Positions 1 through 11,479 of a DNA stretch of 64,000 nucleotides are shown in pieces; within the stretch, counting starts at the first letter, position 1; each line of letters begins with the position of its first letter. Position numbers and translations under genes: made by a program. Source of the DNA: Hordeum vulgare subsp. vulgare (lineage: Eukaryota > Streptophyta > Magnoliopsida > Poales > Poaceae). The notes beneath the pieces are model-generated. The model was given only the letters and a program-made list of their open reading frames with translations, had not been told where the DNA came from and did not search any database. The stretch covers positions 327,258,581 through 327,322,580 of the forward strand of contig NC_058518.1 of assembly GCF_904849725.1 (NCBI RefSeq), written 5' to 3'.

Positions 1-460
1 CTTGTTTGGGATCTCAGCGCTTATTATTTTGTCGATTTGCGATGGTTCTGGGTACTTGTCTTTATCCTTCAAAAATATTAGTATGTGGGCATGCGGGAGT
101 CCTCTCTTCTGGAATTCTATTGTGTAGATGACTGCAGTTGATTAATAGTTTGTCAGATTTAGCTAAAACTGGAATGCATGTTACTGAAGAGGTAGAGTCT
201 GACGGACTATAAGATGATGCATGTTACTAAAGAGGAAGAGTCATGAAAGAGTAAAGATTGGTAGTCGATGGACTTACTTGCAACTGTTTCTCCAAAGTAC
301 CTTTTTTCTTTTATGTCTCTCATTAGCTCCTTTAGTTTGATCATAAATACCCTGTGAACAATATCTGGCCGATCGGCTGGCTTTTGGCCACCTCCCGCTT
401 CATCTAGCATGTATTGGATCTCAGGCCACTTTGCATTGCATGTGAATACATATTGACCAT
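1..460 (-). pseudogene. Helitron Rep/helicase, fragment with HUH motif
   Basis: On the minus strand, codons from about 460 give CNAKWPEIQYML, then DRPDIVHRVFMIKLKELM and KEKRYFGETVA up to 278. After an apparent intron (277 to 132, GTAAGT to GCAG) the frame continues as YTIEFQKRGLPHAHIL down to base 1. The HAH in GLPHAHIL is the HUH metal-binding motif of rolling-circle Rep nucleases, and the surroundings match the Helitron N-terminal domain. This enzyme nicks and joins the transposon ends. The catalytic Tyr region and the helicase would lie left of base 1. The N-terminal part expected upstream is absent between 460 and the RPA stop at 698, so this copy looks 5'-truncated. Confidence 0.8.
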
Positions 461-697
461 ATATATAAATGTGCTAAATATTGCCGATTTTCAGATACAT
501 CAAAATAATGAATATGTTCTATACCCAAAGTTCACCAAGTAAACAACATCTACTCCTTTGTTATGAGGATATACACTGGCTTATTTTCGTGGATAAACTA
601 CTGTCCCAAAAAGTTTCTGGAAGAGGTCCTTCCTCTCTTGGGTCTTGTTTCGCAAACTTGATCTTCCAGTTGACGACTTGTGTCCTCCAATTTTACA

Positions 698-3284
698 TCA
701 GTTTCTTTGGTCTTGATGTTGATAGACTTTTTTAGTCAAACTTCGTGTCATCCTTGTGGCTGCATTGACGATACTATTATCTTTGGCATTACAATCATAT
801 GAGCCTTGATGTTCAACCTTTGTCTTTCTGTTTTTTGCCTGAACACTTCTGGTACTTTCGGGCACTGCTTTTTTTGATATTACTGGTATATTATTTTCAT
901 TTTCTTCATCTTCGGAGTCTGATAATACAACAGATCTTCGCCTCCTTTTCACGCCTTCGAAACTTGTTGATGACTTTTTTTGTTGATGCTCCTTCTGATG
1001 TATTGTGCTCCCATTGCTTTTATCCTCTGGCTCCTCTTTCACAGGGACCAACTCACATATGTTTTTGCTAAGTTCACACTTGGTGATTTTTACCTGCAAA
1101 ATCACATAAACGGATGAATTAAGAGATGGATTTATGCAAATAGAAGTTTGTATGCTGAAGTATTGAATCACCTTCTTAACTGGCTCATTAAGTTTCTTTG
1201 TTTCTTTTTTTAATATGTTGTCCACTTCATCATCCATTAAATCCTGTTGAGCATAATGAATCAAGAATTGTAAATACCTGCTTCAATAGTTCCATATAAA
1301 AGAGTAAAATAATTGGTGTTTAAATATATTTGATAATTTAACAGACCATTACCTCTTCAGTTTTATCCTCTAAGTATCGCTTCTCAAGCTTCTCATCAGG
1401 CACAATTTTTTTTTACCGCATAGTTCTGCATGCCTAGAGTGAGGTTTTTATTGTTGAGTTTGAATCGAAAGATAAGTCTTTGTCCACACAATTCTTGTAT
1501 AATCTTTGGGACTTCTTCACATTTTCCATCTAAGGAATCCAACAGGAATGAGACTGGTGTATTGAGTATTCTTTCAGCCTCTTCATCAAATAAAGTGCAA
1601 CTTGTAGTAGCACTGTGATCACTAATTTGAAGCCGAATACGATACCTAGAATCACATTCCGTTAGTGTAACACAAATGTGATAGTACATAATGATGGTCA
1701 AATCAAGAGAATATGCTTACCTAGGTGTTAAACCTTCTGGATACACATCACAATTCTTGCAATAATAATTATGTGATTCTTTTGTAGCGATTTTGTTGCA
1801 AACATCGCATGACATGTACCACCATTGAATATTTTCTTGTAACCGATCAATTGTTGCTATTGTTGTGAACACGAAGTCCTGAAAGTTGATGAAGAAAATA
1901 TAGCTCTTTAAAGAATATGCAGCCATTCGTACAAATATGTCAAATACATTCCGTAGGTATTGGAGGCTTACACAATATCGTATCTTAGAAGAGTTCTGAT
2001 TCATTACCTCATCTTTTGGGTTGTCGTTTCGGATTCGAGTAAGTTCTTTTAAGGTTATCCTTCTATAAAACATTTGATCTTCCAATGTCCCTTGAGTACT
2101 TTTATCTATGTCCATCATTTTTGGTAACGTTTCTTCGGTGGAGTGGCTATAAGTAAATGTTAGTAAATGAAGATATATTATGGACTTCTATATGACCAAA
2201 ACCTACAAATTGTGCTTAATACCTGCCACGAAGTTCCCAAGTATCAGGTATATCTAGATTGGTATATAATCTTGTGGCGCTAGTTGACTTTAGGCACAAA
2301 CCTATTTAATGAACAATAAATCCGTCAAATTTCTTATTTTGGTATGAAAAAAGACATGTAAACATATTCAACTTACCATTGAATTTTTGCACCATTGTTG
2401 AGGTAACAATAATAATTGTTTGATTGCCAATTACATCCTCACTTATATGATGAGCTAATCTTCCCCACAATGGTACTCTGATTTTATCTCCCCTGAATAA
2501 TTCATTCCAAAGAAATTAATGATAATAATAATATAAGTGGAAGAAAACAGTCTTTAACCTGTAGTGAAAAGTTGACGCATGGATATACACTTACTCTGGC
2601 ATTAGAATTTCAATCTCACGTATATCTGAAGGTGTTTTCTTCTTTGTTATCCTTGATTCTATTGGCTTAATCTTGGTAAGTAACCCGATGACATCTGAAA
2701 ATTAGAAGATTAAAGACATAAAAATTATAGGAAGTCATATTTAAATTTACGACTTGGAAGTTAGAAATAGGAATATGACTATCAACATACCTGAGCATTG
2801 TTTGTCCTTTTCTAGCCGTTCTTGTAGGGTATCTTTGCTAGCAAACTCAAAGTAGTAATTTGGAAAATTATCCGATGAACCTTTCATCTCCTTTAGTTTT
2901 GTATTGTATAAAAAGGTAATTTTAATTTCATTGCTGACTGGTCGATATTTTGTCGAATCTACAACTTTAAAATTGCTAAAAGCATATATAGAACCCTCGT
3001 CGATCTTTGATTTGTAATTGTCAATTAGATTCTTCCATATAGTAGCATGAATTGTATGGCCCTTCAAAATTTAATGAAAGAAAAATCTTAGTAGTAATTT
3101 TAACAGTAGAACAATCCCAGTGTTAATTATATGAATAAAATACCTGCTCATCCATCAAGATCATATCGATGCTTATAAGTTCATCAGTCGAAGGGTTGAT
3201 TGAGTCCCACATTCTCATTACTTTGGCTTTAATATTCCATGTTTGTCCTCTTGTGGTTAACTCATTCAACTTTGTGTACGCCAT
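698..3284 (-). pseudogene. RPA70-like single-strand DNA-binding protein of the Helitron, one frameshift
   Basis: Ten exons can be joined with GT-AG introns: 3284-3144, 3061-2791, 2694-2595, 2492-2377, 2301-2223, 2146-2008, 1878-1721, 1645-1353, 1243-1172 and 1093-698. They total 1765 bp, about 588 codons with one surplus base, close to a normal RPA large subunit. Exon 1 starts MAYTKLNELTTRG; exon 2 has the OB-fold (DUF223-like) pattern GHTIHATIW; exon 7 has the C-terminal zinc ribbon, WWYMSCDVCNK and YYCKNCD. The tail has an acidic stretch and a basic KRRRR run, a possible nuclear signal. RPA coats single-stranded DNA; Helitron copies are thought to help rolling-circle transposition. The only visible defect is an A-run near 1409-1417 that shifts the frame in exon 8. 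Exon ends are my reading of splice signals; a small extra exon near 1280 cannot be excluded. Confidence 0.75.
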
Positions 3285-4175
3285 AGAGATGTTGCCTTCA
3301 AAACAATTTTGAAAGAGTGGTTCATATGATGATGTGCTAATGAAATTTGATTACAAATAAGTGTTCTGACTAATTGTAAATGAATAGGAAAACATGATGT
3401 TCATAAGGAGGTTGCAAAGACATGCAGGGATGTAAAGATCTAAGCAGACCTCAAGATTTAAGCTATATATTACCTAAAGTTGATGATGTTTATGCCGTTT
3501 CTTCTTCCGTCCTTCCGATGTGTTGGGCGTCCTGCCGTATGTCGCCCCCTCGATCAAAACTTGCTGGCACAATCGATAGTTCCTCACTTGTGTTGATATG
3601 TCGTTCTGTGGATCTCCTTTCAATCTTCGTACGGGTGGTGTTGGGTGTTCTGGTATGTGTTATTTCGGTGGGTGTTTTGGGGTGTGTGCCCCAACCTTTA
3701 TATTAGTCCCAGGGTTGTTGTGTTTGATTTCTGTACGGATGAGTGTCCGCCTGCAACAGTATATGTACATTAGCAATCATAATTGTGGTATGATTATAAT
3801 TCAATACTTGGACGTGTTAACTTCAAGTTGTCCTTCACGTGTACGTATTATATAGTTTCCTTTGGAAAATAATGCACCGGCTTGTATAAGCAATTCAGAT
3901 TTACTTAGGCAGGTTTTATTCCAGCACGTGGGTGTCCGTCGCGTGTACGGCTGCAGGTAGACCGGTTTGTATGGGATGGCTACAGGTCACGTGTACGGCT
4001 GCAGGTAGACTGGCTTGTATGGGATGGTTGTAGGTTTTTTTTAATCTAGCATGTAGGGTCAAATAAGATTAATGCATTGGGATGGCTGTTAAATCTAGGC
4101 CGTTAAAAAATAATAACTCTAAAGTGATAAATCTTCACCGTTCGTTTTCTATCGTTTTAAGTATATAATAGATGA
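3285..4175 (-). other. Helitron 5' region, no convincing gene
   Basis: This lies between the RPA start and the proposed Helitron terminus and probably holds the promoter and 5' leader. I find no long minus-strand frame. A short GC-richer stretch at 3490-3660 is open on both strands but matches nothing I know. A 48-bp direct repeat sits at 3942-4035. Confidence 0.5.
3942..4035. repeat. 48-bp tandem duplication in the Helitron 5' region
   Basis: Two adjacent copies, 3942-3989 and 3990-4035, share CGTGTACGGCTGCAGGTAGA and the GTATGGGATGG segment with a few substitutions. It may be a duplicated regulatory block or simple replication slippage. Confidence 0.85.
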
Positions 4176-7087
4176 TCAAGGATAATTTCAGCCATTTTTT
4201 CTAGCATCATAACCAACAAGTATTTATCATAAAGCTTCTCAAGATCGAGTAGCAAGTTATTCACATGTTAAAGTATATACCTTAAACTTTCTTGAAAAAT
4301 AGAAAATTATGTTTCCAGTCATCGAAAAACTACAATTCATCTTATTTTCAGGAAGGGTCTATGTAAGAGCTTTGGTTCAGCAAATTCCACATACTCAACT
4401 ATCATTTAGTCTTCCATGATTGCTAACACTCAAAGTATATTTTTAGAACAAACAGTTTCAGTCAAACACAAGAAAGATAGGGGCTTAAAATTTTGCCTCC
4501 CAACTTATTTATCTTAGTGATAATGTCAAAAAATAATGAATCATGATCACCTATATTCAATTGGATATATGTGGCTGGATCTTTTCCCACCACATGATGC
4601 TTGCCAACTAAGTAATTAATAGATTGGAATAAGAAGTTGACTCAACATGAAAAGTAAAAGATAGGCCGTGCGGAGAGGGAAGCAGAGGTTGTCATGCCCT
4701 TTTTATTTTTGGATGTGCAATCTGTTAATGAAAAGGAACGTCACTTTATATTGCCCCTTGTGATTGAAACCTTTATTATGCAGTGCGTCGCTTTTATCTC
4801 TTCACCATCTCAAGTTTGTATAAAGCTTATTTTCCCTTCCAATAAAAGATCATACATATTTAGAAGCATTTTTATTTCTTTTTGCACCGATGACAACTTA
4901 CTTGAAGGATCTTATTCAATCCATAGGTAGATATGGTGGACTCTCATGGCAAGAAACTAGGTTCAAGGATTTGGATGCAGAAGTAGTATCTCTACTTAGT
5001 ACGAAGTTTTGGCTAGCAAAAGGTTCTAAACAAGCACCACATGCTAGAAGATCCATGACAATATAACTGCTATGTGAATATAGACGAACATAACCATTAA
5101 GTTGTTTTCCTTGTCTAACGTCAACTACTTGATCAAGTTTGAAAATAATTAATGGGGCTCACAATCATAGAAGATGTCCAAGATAGTATATCTATATGTG
5201 AAACCTCTCTTCTTTCAATGTTCTTTCATGAATCGTTTAAATGACTAATGTTATGTTTGCTAACTTCCAATAAATTTTACCGCTTATACTCCTAGTATGT
5301 GAAGTCACTACTCCCCGTGTGATAAGCATATGAAGCATATATATAATTTCACATTTATTATATTCAGTTCATTCATCATTTTACTCTTAGGGTATAAGTG
5401 AAGCACAAGAGTAAACATCAAACTACTCTCAAAAGATATAAGTGAAGATCAATGAGTAGTCAAACAATTAAGTAGGTATATGAGGACTCTTTCTCAGTAA
5501 ACATTTTTGGATCTTGATATTTTATTCAAACAGCAAACAAAACAAAAATAGCACTCCAAGAATAGAATATACCATTTGAACGAATAAAAAATTAGGATCA
5601 ACATAGGCTAACCGATAGTTGACGAAGAGGGGTGGGATGCGTAGCATCCCCAAGCTTAGATGCTTGAGACTTCTTGTAATATTTTCTTGGGGTTCCTTGG
5701 GCATCCCCAAGCTTGAGCTTTTTTATCTCGTTCAATCCTCTCATATCCCGGTTTCACCTATGTCTCAAAAACTTCATCCACACAAAACTTGAAAAGAACT
5801 CGTGAGATAGGTTAGTACACATACGAATAAATCAACACTTCATGTATTGCCAAGACAAGTTTCATAATAATTTTCAAATATTATATACTGTATACTATCA
5901 TTTATATAATTTATATCTACCAATATAAGTCATGAAAACTATAGAATAAGTAGATAACAAAACTATGACAACAATCTGTCTAAACAAGACACTTTGTTGA
6001 AATTTATTAAAACAATGTACTTCTGTATATCCAAAAATTATGAAAATTTAGGGCATGATAAATAATTTTGTATGAACCTTCTATGTAATATTTTTAGAAA
6101 CATTCCACGTTCCAGTAAAATTACATAATCCAAATACTACAACAACAATTTCTGTTTTTATACAACACAAATCACACATGCAATTCAAGCATTCTAAAGG
6201 CAATTCTTGGAACTTTTTATTGAAAAGCAAGATTATAAATAATAGCAAGCAAATACTAACAAAATAAAATGATACTCCAATAAAAACTCATATTATGAGA
6301 TGAATAAAAATATAGCTCCAAGTAAGATATACCGATAGTATCAAAGACGAAAGAGGGGATGCTTTCCGGGGCATCCCTAAGATTAAACCCTTGAGTCTTC
6401 CTTGAATATCACCTTGAGGGTGCCTTGCGCATCCCCAAGCTTAGGGTATTTCTACTACCTATTCTCCTCGTATCTTTATCTCGCCCAAAACTTCAAAACA
6501 TCAATCACACAAAACTTAACAGAACTTCGTGAGATGGGTTAGTATAATAAAGATAGATCATTCACTTAGGTACTGTCCAGACAAGATTCATAATTTTCAC
6601 CACATTATACCTACTGTATTATATCATTACCATAATTTATATCACTCAATATAAGCTATATAAACACTAAAAAAAGCAAACTATGCATGTAAAACAAAAT
6701 ATGTCAAAAACCGAACAGTCTGTGAAGATCTGACTGAACACCATATTTATATGACTATAAAAATTCTGAAAATTTATTAAAACGCATATAATTTTAATAT
6801 AAAAACTGTGTAAAAATTTCAGAATGTTTTGACTTTCCAGTAAAATCACATAATTCATATACTAGAGGGAAAAGTTTCTGTTTTTGCACAGATTCAAACT
6901 AACAAGTTTCCACACTATCGCAAAGGCTTTACTTGGCACTTTATTGAAATAAAATACACAAACATGACTAATAAAGTAGATTAATCATGTGAACACACAA
7001 GAAAATAATGTAAAAGTGTTGGGTTGTCTCCCAACAAGCGCTTTCCTTTAAAGCCTTTTTAGCTAGGCATGATGATTTCAATGATGC
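4176..7087 (-). other. Non-coding internal 3' region of the pol-less gypsy element
   Basis: No gene is visible. The stretch is AT-rich with scattered stops in all frames. It carries repeated segments containing CCCCAAGCTT (5648, 5705 and 6434), which on the element's strand read AAGCTTGGGGATGC and resemble polypurine tracts. The 5640-5720 and 6360-6440 blocks look like diverged copies of each other. Confidence 0.6.
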
Positions 7088-7848
7088 TCACAAAAAAGTA
7101 TTGAATTGGAACACAATGGGAGCATCATGAATCATATGACAAGCACATTTAAGTCTAAAACTCTTCCTATGCATAGGTATTTTGTGATCAAACAATTTTT
7201 GGAAACAAGAATCAACTAGCATAGGAAGGCAAAACAAGCAAAACTTCAAGATTTTCAACAAATAGGGACGAAAATTGATATTATTGCAATTCCTACAAGC
7301 ATAAGTTTCTCCCTCATAATAATTTTCAGTAGCATCATGAATGAATTCAACAATATAACCATCACATAAAGCATTATATTCATGATGCACAAGCATAGAA
7401 TTTTCTCCCCATTCATAGTAGTGGGAGGAAACTCAACAAAATAACTATCATGAGACAATTGATTGACATAAACAAATTGAATATTAAAATCATGATGAAA
7501 AGTTTCATGGTTATCATTACTCTGTATAGCATACATGTCATCATCGTAATCATCATAAATAGGAGGCATGCCATCATCATAATAAATTTTCTCATCAAAA
7601 CTTGGGTGACTAAAAATATCATCTTCATCAAACGTAGCATCCCCAAGCTTGTGGCTTTGCATATCATTAAAATCAAGGACATTTAGAGAATTCAAATCAA
7701 CAACATTACAATCATGCTCATCATTCAAGGAATTCTCATTAAATATTCTCACAATTTCTTCGTCTAACAATTGAGCACAATTTTCCAAACCATTATTTTC
7801 ACGAAAGACATTAAAAAGAGTAAAACATGGAGGCAATGTAACCTCCAT
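7088..7848 (-). pseudogene. Acidic ORF of the pol-less gypsy element, one frameshift
   Basis: The frame starts MEVTLPPCFTLFNVFREN at 7848 and runs through an Asp/Glu-rich region (DEDDIF, YYDDGMPPIYDDYDDD). Near 7395 a frameshift is needed to continue into a second segment with NALCDGYIVEFIHDATENYY, then CLPMLV and KIPMHRK. This C-terminal segment recurs in the plus-strand element at 11890-12224, so it is a conserved coding module of these elements. I do not recognise a known domain in it. The position, directly after the primer site, is where gag normally lies, and it may be a gag replacement or accessory protein. Function is unknown. Confidence 0.7.
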
Positions 7849-7943
7849 TTCTTTTGTAGTTTTATTTTATAAAACCAAACTAGTGAAAAACAAGAAACTA
7901 AAAGTTTAATTGCAAGATCTAAAGATATACCTTCAAGCACTCA

Positions 7944-7963
7944 CCTTCCCGGCGACGACGCCA
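7944..7963 (-). promoter_or_regulatory. Primer-binding site of the minus-strand gypsy element
   Basis: The minus strand reads TGGCGTCGTCGCCGGGAAGG, a variant of TGGCGCCGTTGCCGGGGA used by Athila-type elements (tRNA 3' end, commonly assigned to tRNA-Asp). It lies about 10 bases inside the LTR end at 7974, which fixes element orientation. Confidence 0.8.
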
Positions 7964-7973
7964 GAAAATAGCT

Positions 7974-9620
7974 TGATGTCTACTACACAACTTAATTCTT
8001 ATAGACTCGTGTTGGGCTTCCAAGAGCAGAGTTTTGTAGGAGAGTAGCAATTTCCCCTCAAGTGGATGACCTAAGGTTTATCAATCCGTGGTAGGTGTAG
8101 GATGAATATAGTCTCTCTCAAGCAACCCTGCAATCAAATACAAGAAATGTCTTGTGTCCCCAACACACCCAATACAATGGTAAATTGTATAGGTGCACTA
8201 GTTCGGCGATGAGATGGTGATTCAAGTGCATATGGATGGTAGATATAGGTTTTTGTAATCTGAAAATATAAAAATAGCAAGGTATCAAGTGGAAAATAGC
8301 GAGAAAAATGTTGTATTAATGCTTGAAAATAAGGCCTATGGTACATAAATTCACTAGTGCAATCTCTCAACAATGCTAACATAGTTGGGTCCCTCAACAT
8401 GCAACAAAGAATCACTCCAAATTTCCTATCTAGTGGAGAACAATAAGATGAAATTGGTGTAGGTAGTAGAACCACCTCAAAGTTATTCTTTCCGATCAAT
8501 CTATTCAAGAGCTCGTACTAAGATAACATCAAGCTATCCTTTCCATTCAATCTATTCAAGAGATCGTACTAGAATAACACCAATGCTACATATCAATCGA
8601 CCCTAATGTCACCTAGATACTCCAATGTCACCTCAAGTATCTGTGAATAAATTATGCGACATGCATCAAAAAATTTCAGAGCTATCATATTCAATCCAGC
8701 ACAAAGAACATGCAACGAGCACCCAAGATTTCTATCGGAGAACATGGTATGAAAACGTGCAATCAACCCCTATGCATAGATCCCCAAGGTCACCACACCT
8801 CAACATATATCAAGTGAATTAATAGAAAACACCAATGTCACTACGAGTATCCCACGCAAGACTTACATTAAGTGTTGTCATACCAATATGCTCAATCCAA
8901 CATGACTAGACTTAAAGGAAAAGACTCAATTCATCACAACCAGATGGTAAGGGAAATACATCATATGATCCAACTATATTAACGAAGCCTGTGTTCTTGA
9001 GATCGTGCCATCTCAAGAACACGAGAGAGAGAGAGATTGAACACATAGCTACTGGTATATACCCTCAACCTCGAGGGTGAACTACTCCCTCCTCGTCATG
9101 CCTCCGCCGCGATGATGAAGATGGCCACCGGTGATGGTTTTCCCTCTCCGACACGGTACTGGAATCACTCTAGATTGGCTTTTAGGCGATACAGAGAGTT
9201 GTGTCGGTGTAGCGGAATTTCTCTATTTACTTCTGGGGTTTCTGGGATTTATAGGATTTTTCAGCGTTGGAATCACGTTTAACGGAGCCACGTGGGCCCC
9301 ACAAGCCATCACGACGCTACCAAGGCCTAGGTTGCACCCTGTTGGCTTGTGCCTCCATGGCAGCCCTCCTCTGGTCGTTCTTCACTCCAACGTTACTCAT
9401 ATGTTCCAGACAAAATCATAAAAAAGTTTCGGGTGATTCTGAGAAATTTCGTTTTCTGCATAAAAAACAACACCAGAGTAATTCTACTAAAAACAACGTC
9501 AGTCCGGGTTAGTTCTAAATAAATCATATAAAGTGCATCAATACCATATAAATTTATTATAAACATAGGCAAATATGGCAAGAATACATCATAAATTATT
9601 GATACGTTGGAGACGTATCA
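7974..9620 (-). repeat. 5' LTR of the minus-strand gypsy element
   Basis: The 1647-bp LTR begins TGATACGTCTCCAACG at 9620 and ends in CATCA at 7974, just before the primer site. Its partner LTR is outside the window, so no insertion date can be taken from it. Only short stop-rich frames are present. Confidence 0.75.
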
Positions 9621-9713
9621 GTCATCGAACCTGTACAAACAAGGTTGGGGCAATCTCCACAACTTAATTGGAGGCTCCCAACAACACCACGAAGCTTCAC
9701 CACAATGGACTGT
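9621..9713 (-). repeat. Unclassified LTR, left part split by the gypsy insertion
   Basis: These 93 bases and 16762-17735 flank the element at 9714-16756 and join cleanly if the element and one copy of ACTGT are removed. A short segment, GGGCAATCTCCACAAC, occurs on both sides, suggesting an internal repeat of the host sequence. Confidence 0.5.
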
Positions 9714-11302
9714 TGATACGTCCCAAACACATCTATAATTTCTGCTTGTTCCATGATCTTTTGGGTGACATTGTTATATGTTTTGCTACACTTCTATATC
9801 ATTTTACACATATTTGGACTAACCTACTAAATAAGTGCACCCAGTGCTAGTTTCTGTCTGCTAATATCTATTTTGCAGGGGCTTTTACCCAATTTTCCGA
9901 AGCCCTAAAATTCCTGGAAAAATATATAAAAAACTAGCGAAACAGAAGCTTCCGGATCACCGAAGATGGGCCAGATGGGGGCCAGGGGCTGCTCGGGCGA
10001 CCTGCTAGCGCGGCCAGGCCCTAGGTCGTGCTAGGAGGTCGCGTGGGTGGGCCTCACCTCCTCCGGTGCCCTCCTTTGGCCTATATTTAGAGTCTTGAGA
10101 GGAAACCCTTCCACAACTTCCAGAATCACAAATTTCTCCATCGTTCCGCCGTCGCAGGGCTTCCAAGATCGGGAGCGTCAGGAGACCTCTTCCCGGCACC
10201 CTGCCGGAGGAAGGATTGACCTACGGGAGCTTCTCCACCGCCATGGACGCTTCCTGGACGTGTCGTGAGTAGTCCTCCTTAGATCATGGGTCCATGACCA
10301 GTAGCTATGTGATGTCTTCTCTTCAATCTTGTGTTTCAATGGTTAGTCCTTGTGAGCTGCCCTACATGATCAAGGCATCTATGTAAGTCTCTTGGTATTG
10401 CTATGCTCGGTTTGTTGGGATCCTTAGTGATTCATGCATGTTCTCTGTTGCTATTTATTTCTTTGGCCGAGTAGTAGATTGTAACTCCAAGAGGGAGCGT
10501 TATGCATGATTGTGGGTTCATGCCCCTCGATGTCTAGCTTGGGTGACAGAAACATGAGACTAGGGGATGTGTTGTTGCCACCAGGGAGAAAACAACGGTG
10601 CTTGTGACCATGGTTGCAAGGATTGTTTACCTTACGCATAGTTCATTAATGCAGTTGTCCGTTGCTTTGAGTTTACACTTTGGGTGGGGCTCGCAACTTA
10701 ATACCGGAGAGATGTTCTGGATAGTTATCTCAAGGTGGATGATTAGTAAGTAGATGTTGATGAATAAACGGTCTACTTATCTTGGCGTACTGCCCATTAT
10801 TATTGAACCTCTAACTATCAAATAGCATAATTAGCATTGCGGTGCGTTCATAATTCTGTCAATTTCCCAACTATGATTTCATTACCCAAGCATAGTTGTT
10901 TATCGTCTTTTGGGAGAGAGACATCACTAGTGAACATCATGTGTCTCCGGTCCATATCACCATCATTGTTTACACCTCCATCATTTACCGCTTTCATTTA
11001 CTTTTTCGTTGCAATCACTATTACCTTCCCGCTTGTGTTTTGATTCTTTGCAAACTACAAGGCCGGAGAGATTGGCAACCTCTATGTACTCATTGGGAGC
11101 AAAGTTATTTGTTATGTGTGCAGGTCCATGTCTTCTGCTTGCGTCAGGGTGGAAGACACCTACTTGTTGATCCTAGGAGTCCTCCTGGTTCGATAAACCT
11201 TATAGATCCCGTGTAAGGGAAAACTTGCTGCTGACTACATCTCAACCTTCCATTTGGGGTAACCAACGAGATGCGAGAAGTATATACATCATCTAATCAT
11301 CA
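9714..11302 (+). repeat. 5' LTR (1589 bp)
   Basis: It is collinear with the 3' LTR at 15098-16756 apart from substitutions and one indel of about 70 bp: the 3' copy has extra AT-rich sequence near 15810-15880. The GC-rich block at 9960-10270 is repeated in the 3' copy and is LTR sequence, not a gene. Confidence 0.9.
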
Positions 11303-11315
11303 AGCAAAATTTTTC

Positions 11316-11334
11316 TGGCGCCGTTGCCGGGGAC
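11316..11334 (+). promoter_or_regulatory. Primer-binding site
   Basis: TGGCGCCGTTGCCGGGGAC lies 14 bases after the LTR end. It is the standard Athila-type primer site. Confidence 0.9.
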
Positions 11335-11479
11335 TCCAATCTTCAAGATAGGGGAGTTGCATGCTATCTTTTACTTTTTCTTTTTAGTCTTGTTAGTTTG
11401 CTTTCTAGTTTTTGCTTTAGAGTCTTATACCAAAAATCACAAAAAATTAGTTGCTTTGTTCTTGCTTGTTGTTGCTGCT

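Larger units (their letters stand above)
1..4175 (-). mobile_element. Helitron, 5' part (Rep/helicase and RPA genes), runs off left edge
   Basis: The minus strand carries two genes typical of plant Helitrons: an RPA70-like gene and a piece of the Rep/helicase with its HUH motif. A plausible 5' terminus is the minus-strand TC at 4175, preceded by A and followed by CTATTATATACTTAAAACGA, the AT-rich start expected of plant Helitrons. The next TC at 4172 is also preceded by A, so the end is uncertain by 3 bases. The element lies in the 3' non-coding part of a gypsy element, which resumes at 4176. The 3' end (CTRR and hairpin) is outside the window. Confidence 0.75.
4176..9620 (-). mobile_element. 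Gypsy retroelement without pol (Athila-related), 5' LTR and internal region
   Basis: Read on the minus strand, a 5' LTR begins TGATACGTCTCCAACG at 9620 and ends near 7974. A primer site (7963-7944) and one acidic ORF (7848-7088) follow, then about 2.9 kb of non-coding DNA. The far end (4520-4180) matches, in opposite orientation, the 3' non-coding part of the Athila element at 27700-28500: both contain a segment reading GTTGGGAGGCAAAA then AAGCCCCTATCTTTCT. The Helitron interrupts it at 4175, so its 3' LTR must lie beyond the left edge. No protease, RT or integrase motif is seen, so it would need enzymes in trans. Confidence 0.8.

Noticed and set aside
7413..7686. Met/Ile-rich frames on both strands.
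   Set aside because: They are shadows of the acidic ORF (GAT/ATC-rich codons) on the minus strand.
9960..10270. GC-rich block with open frames, repeated at 15350-15660.
   Set aside because: Both are the same part of the two LTRs of one element.
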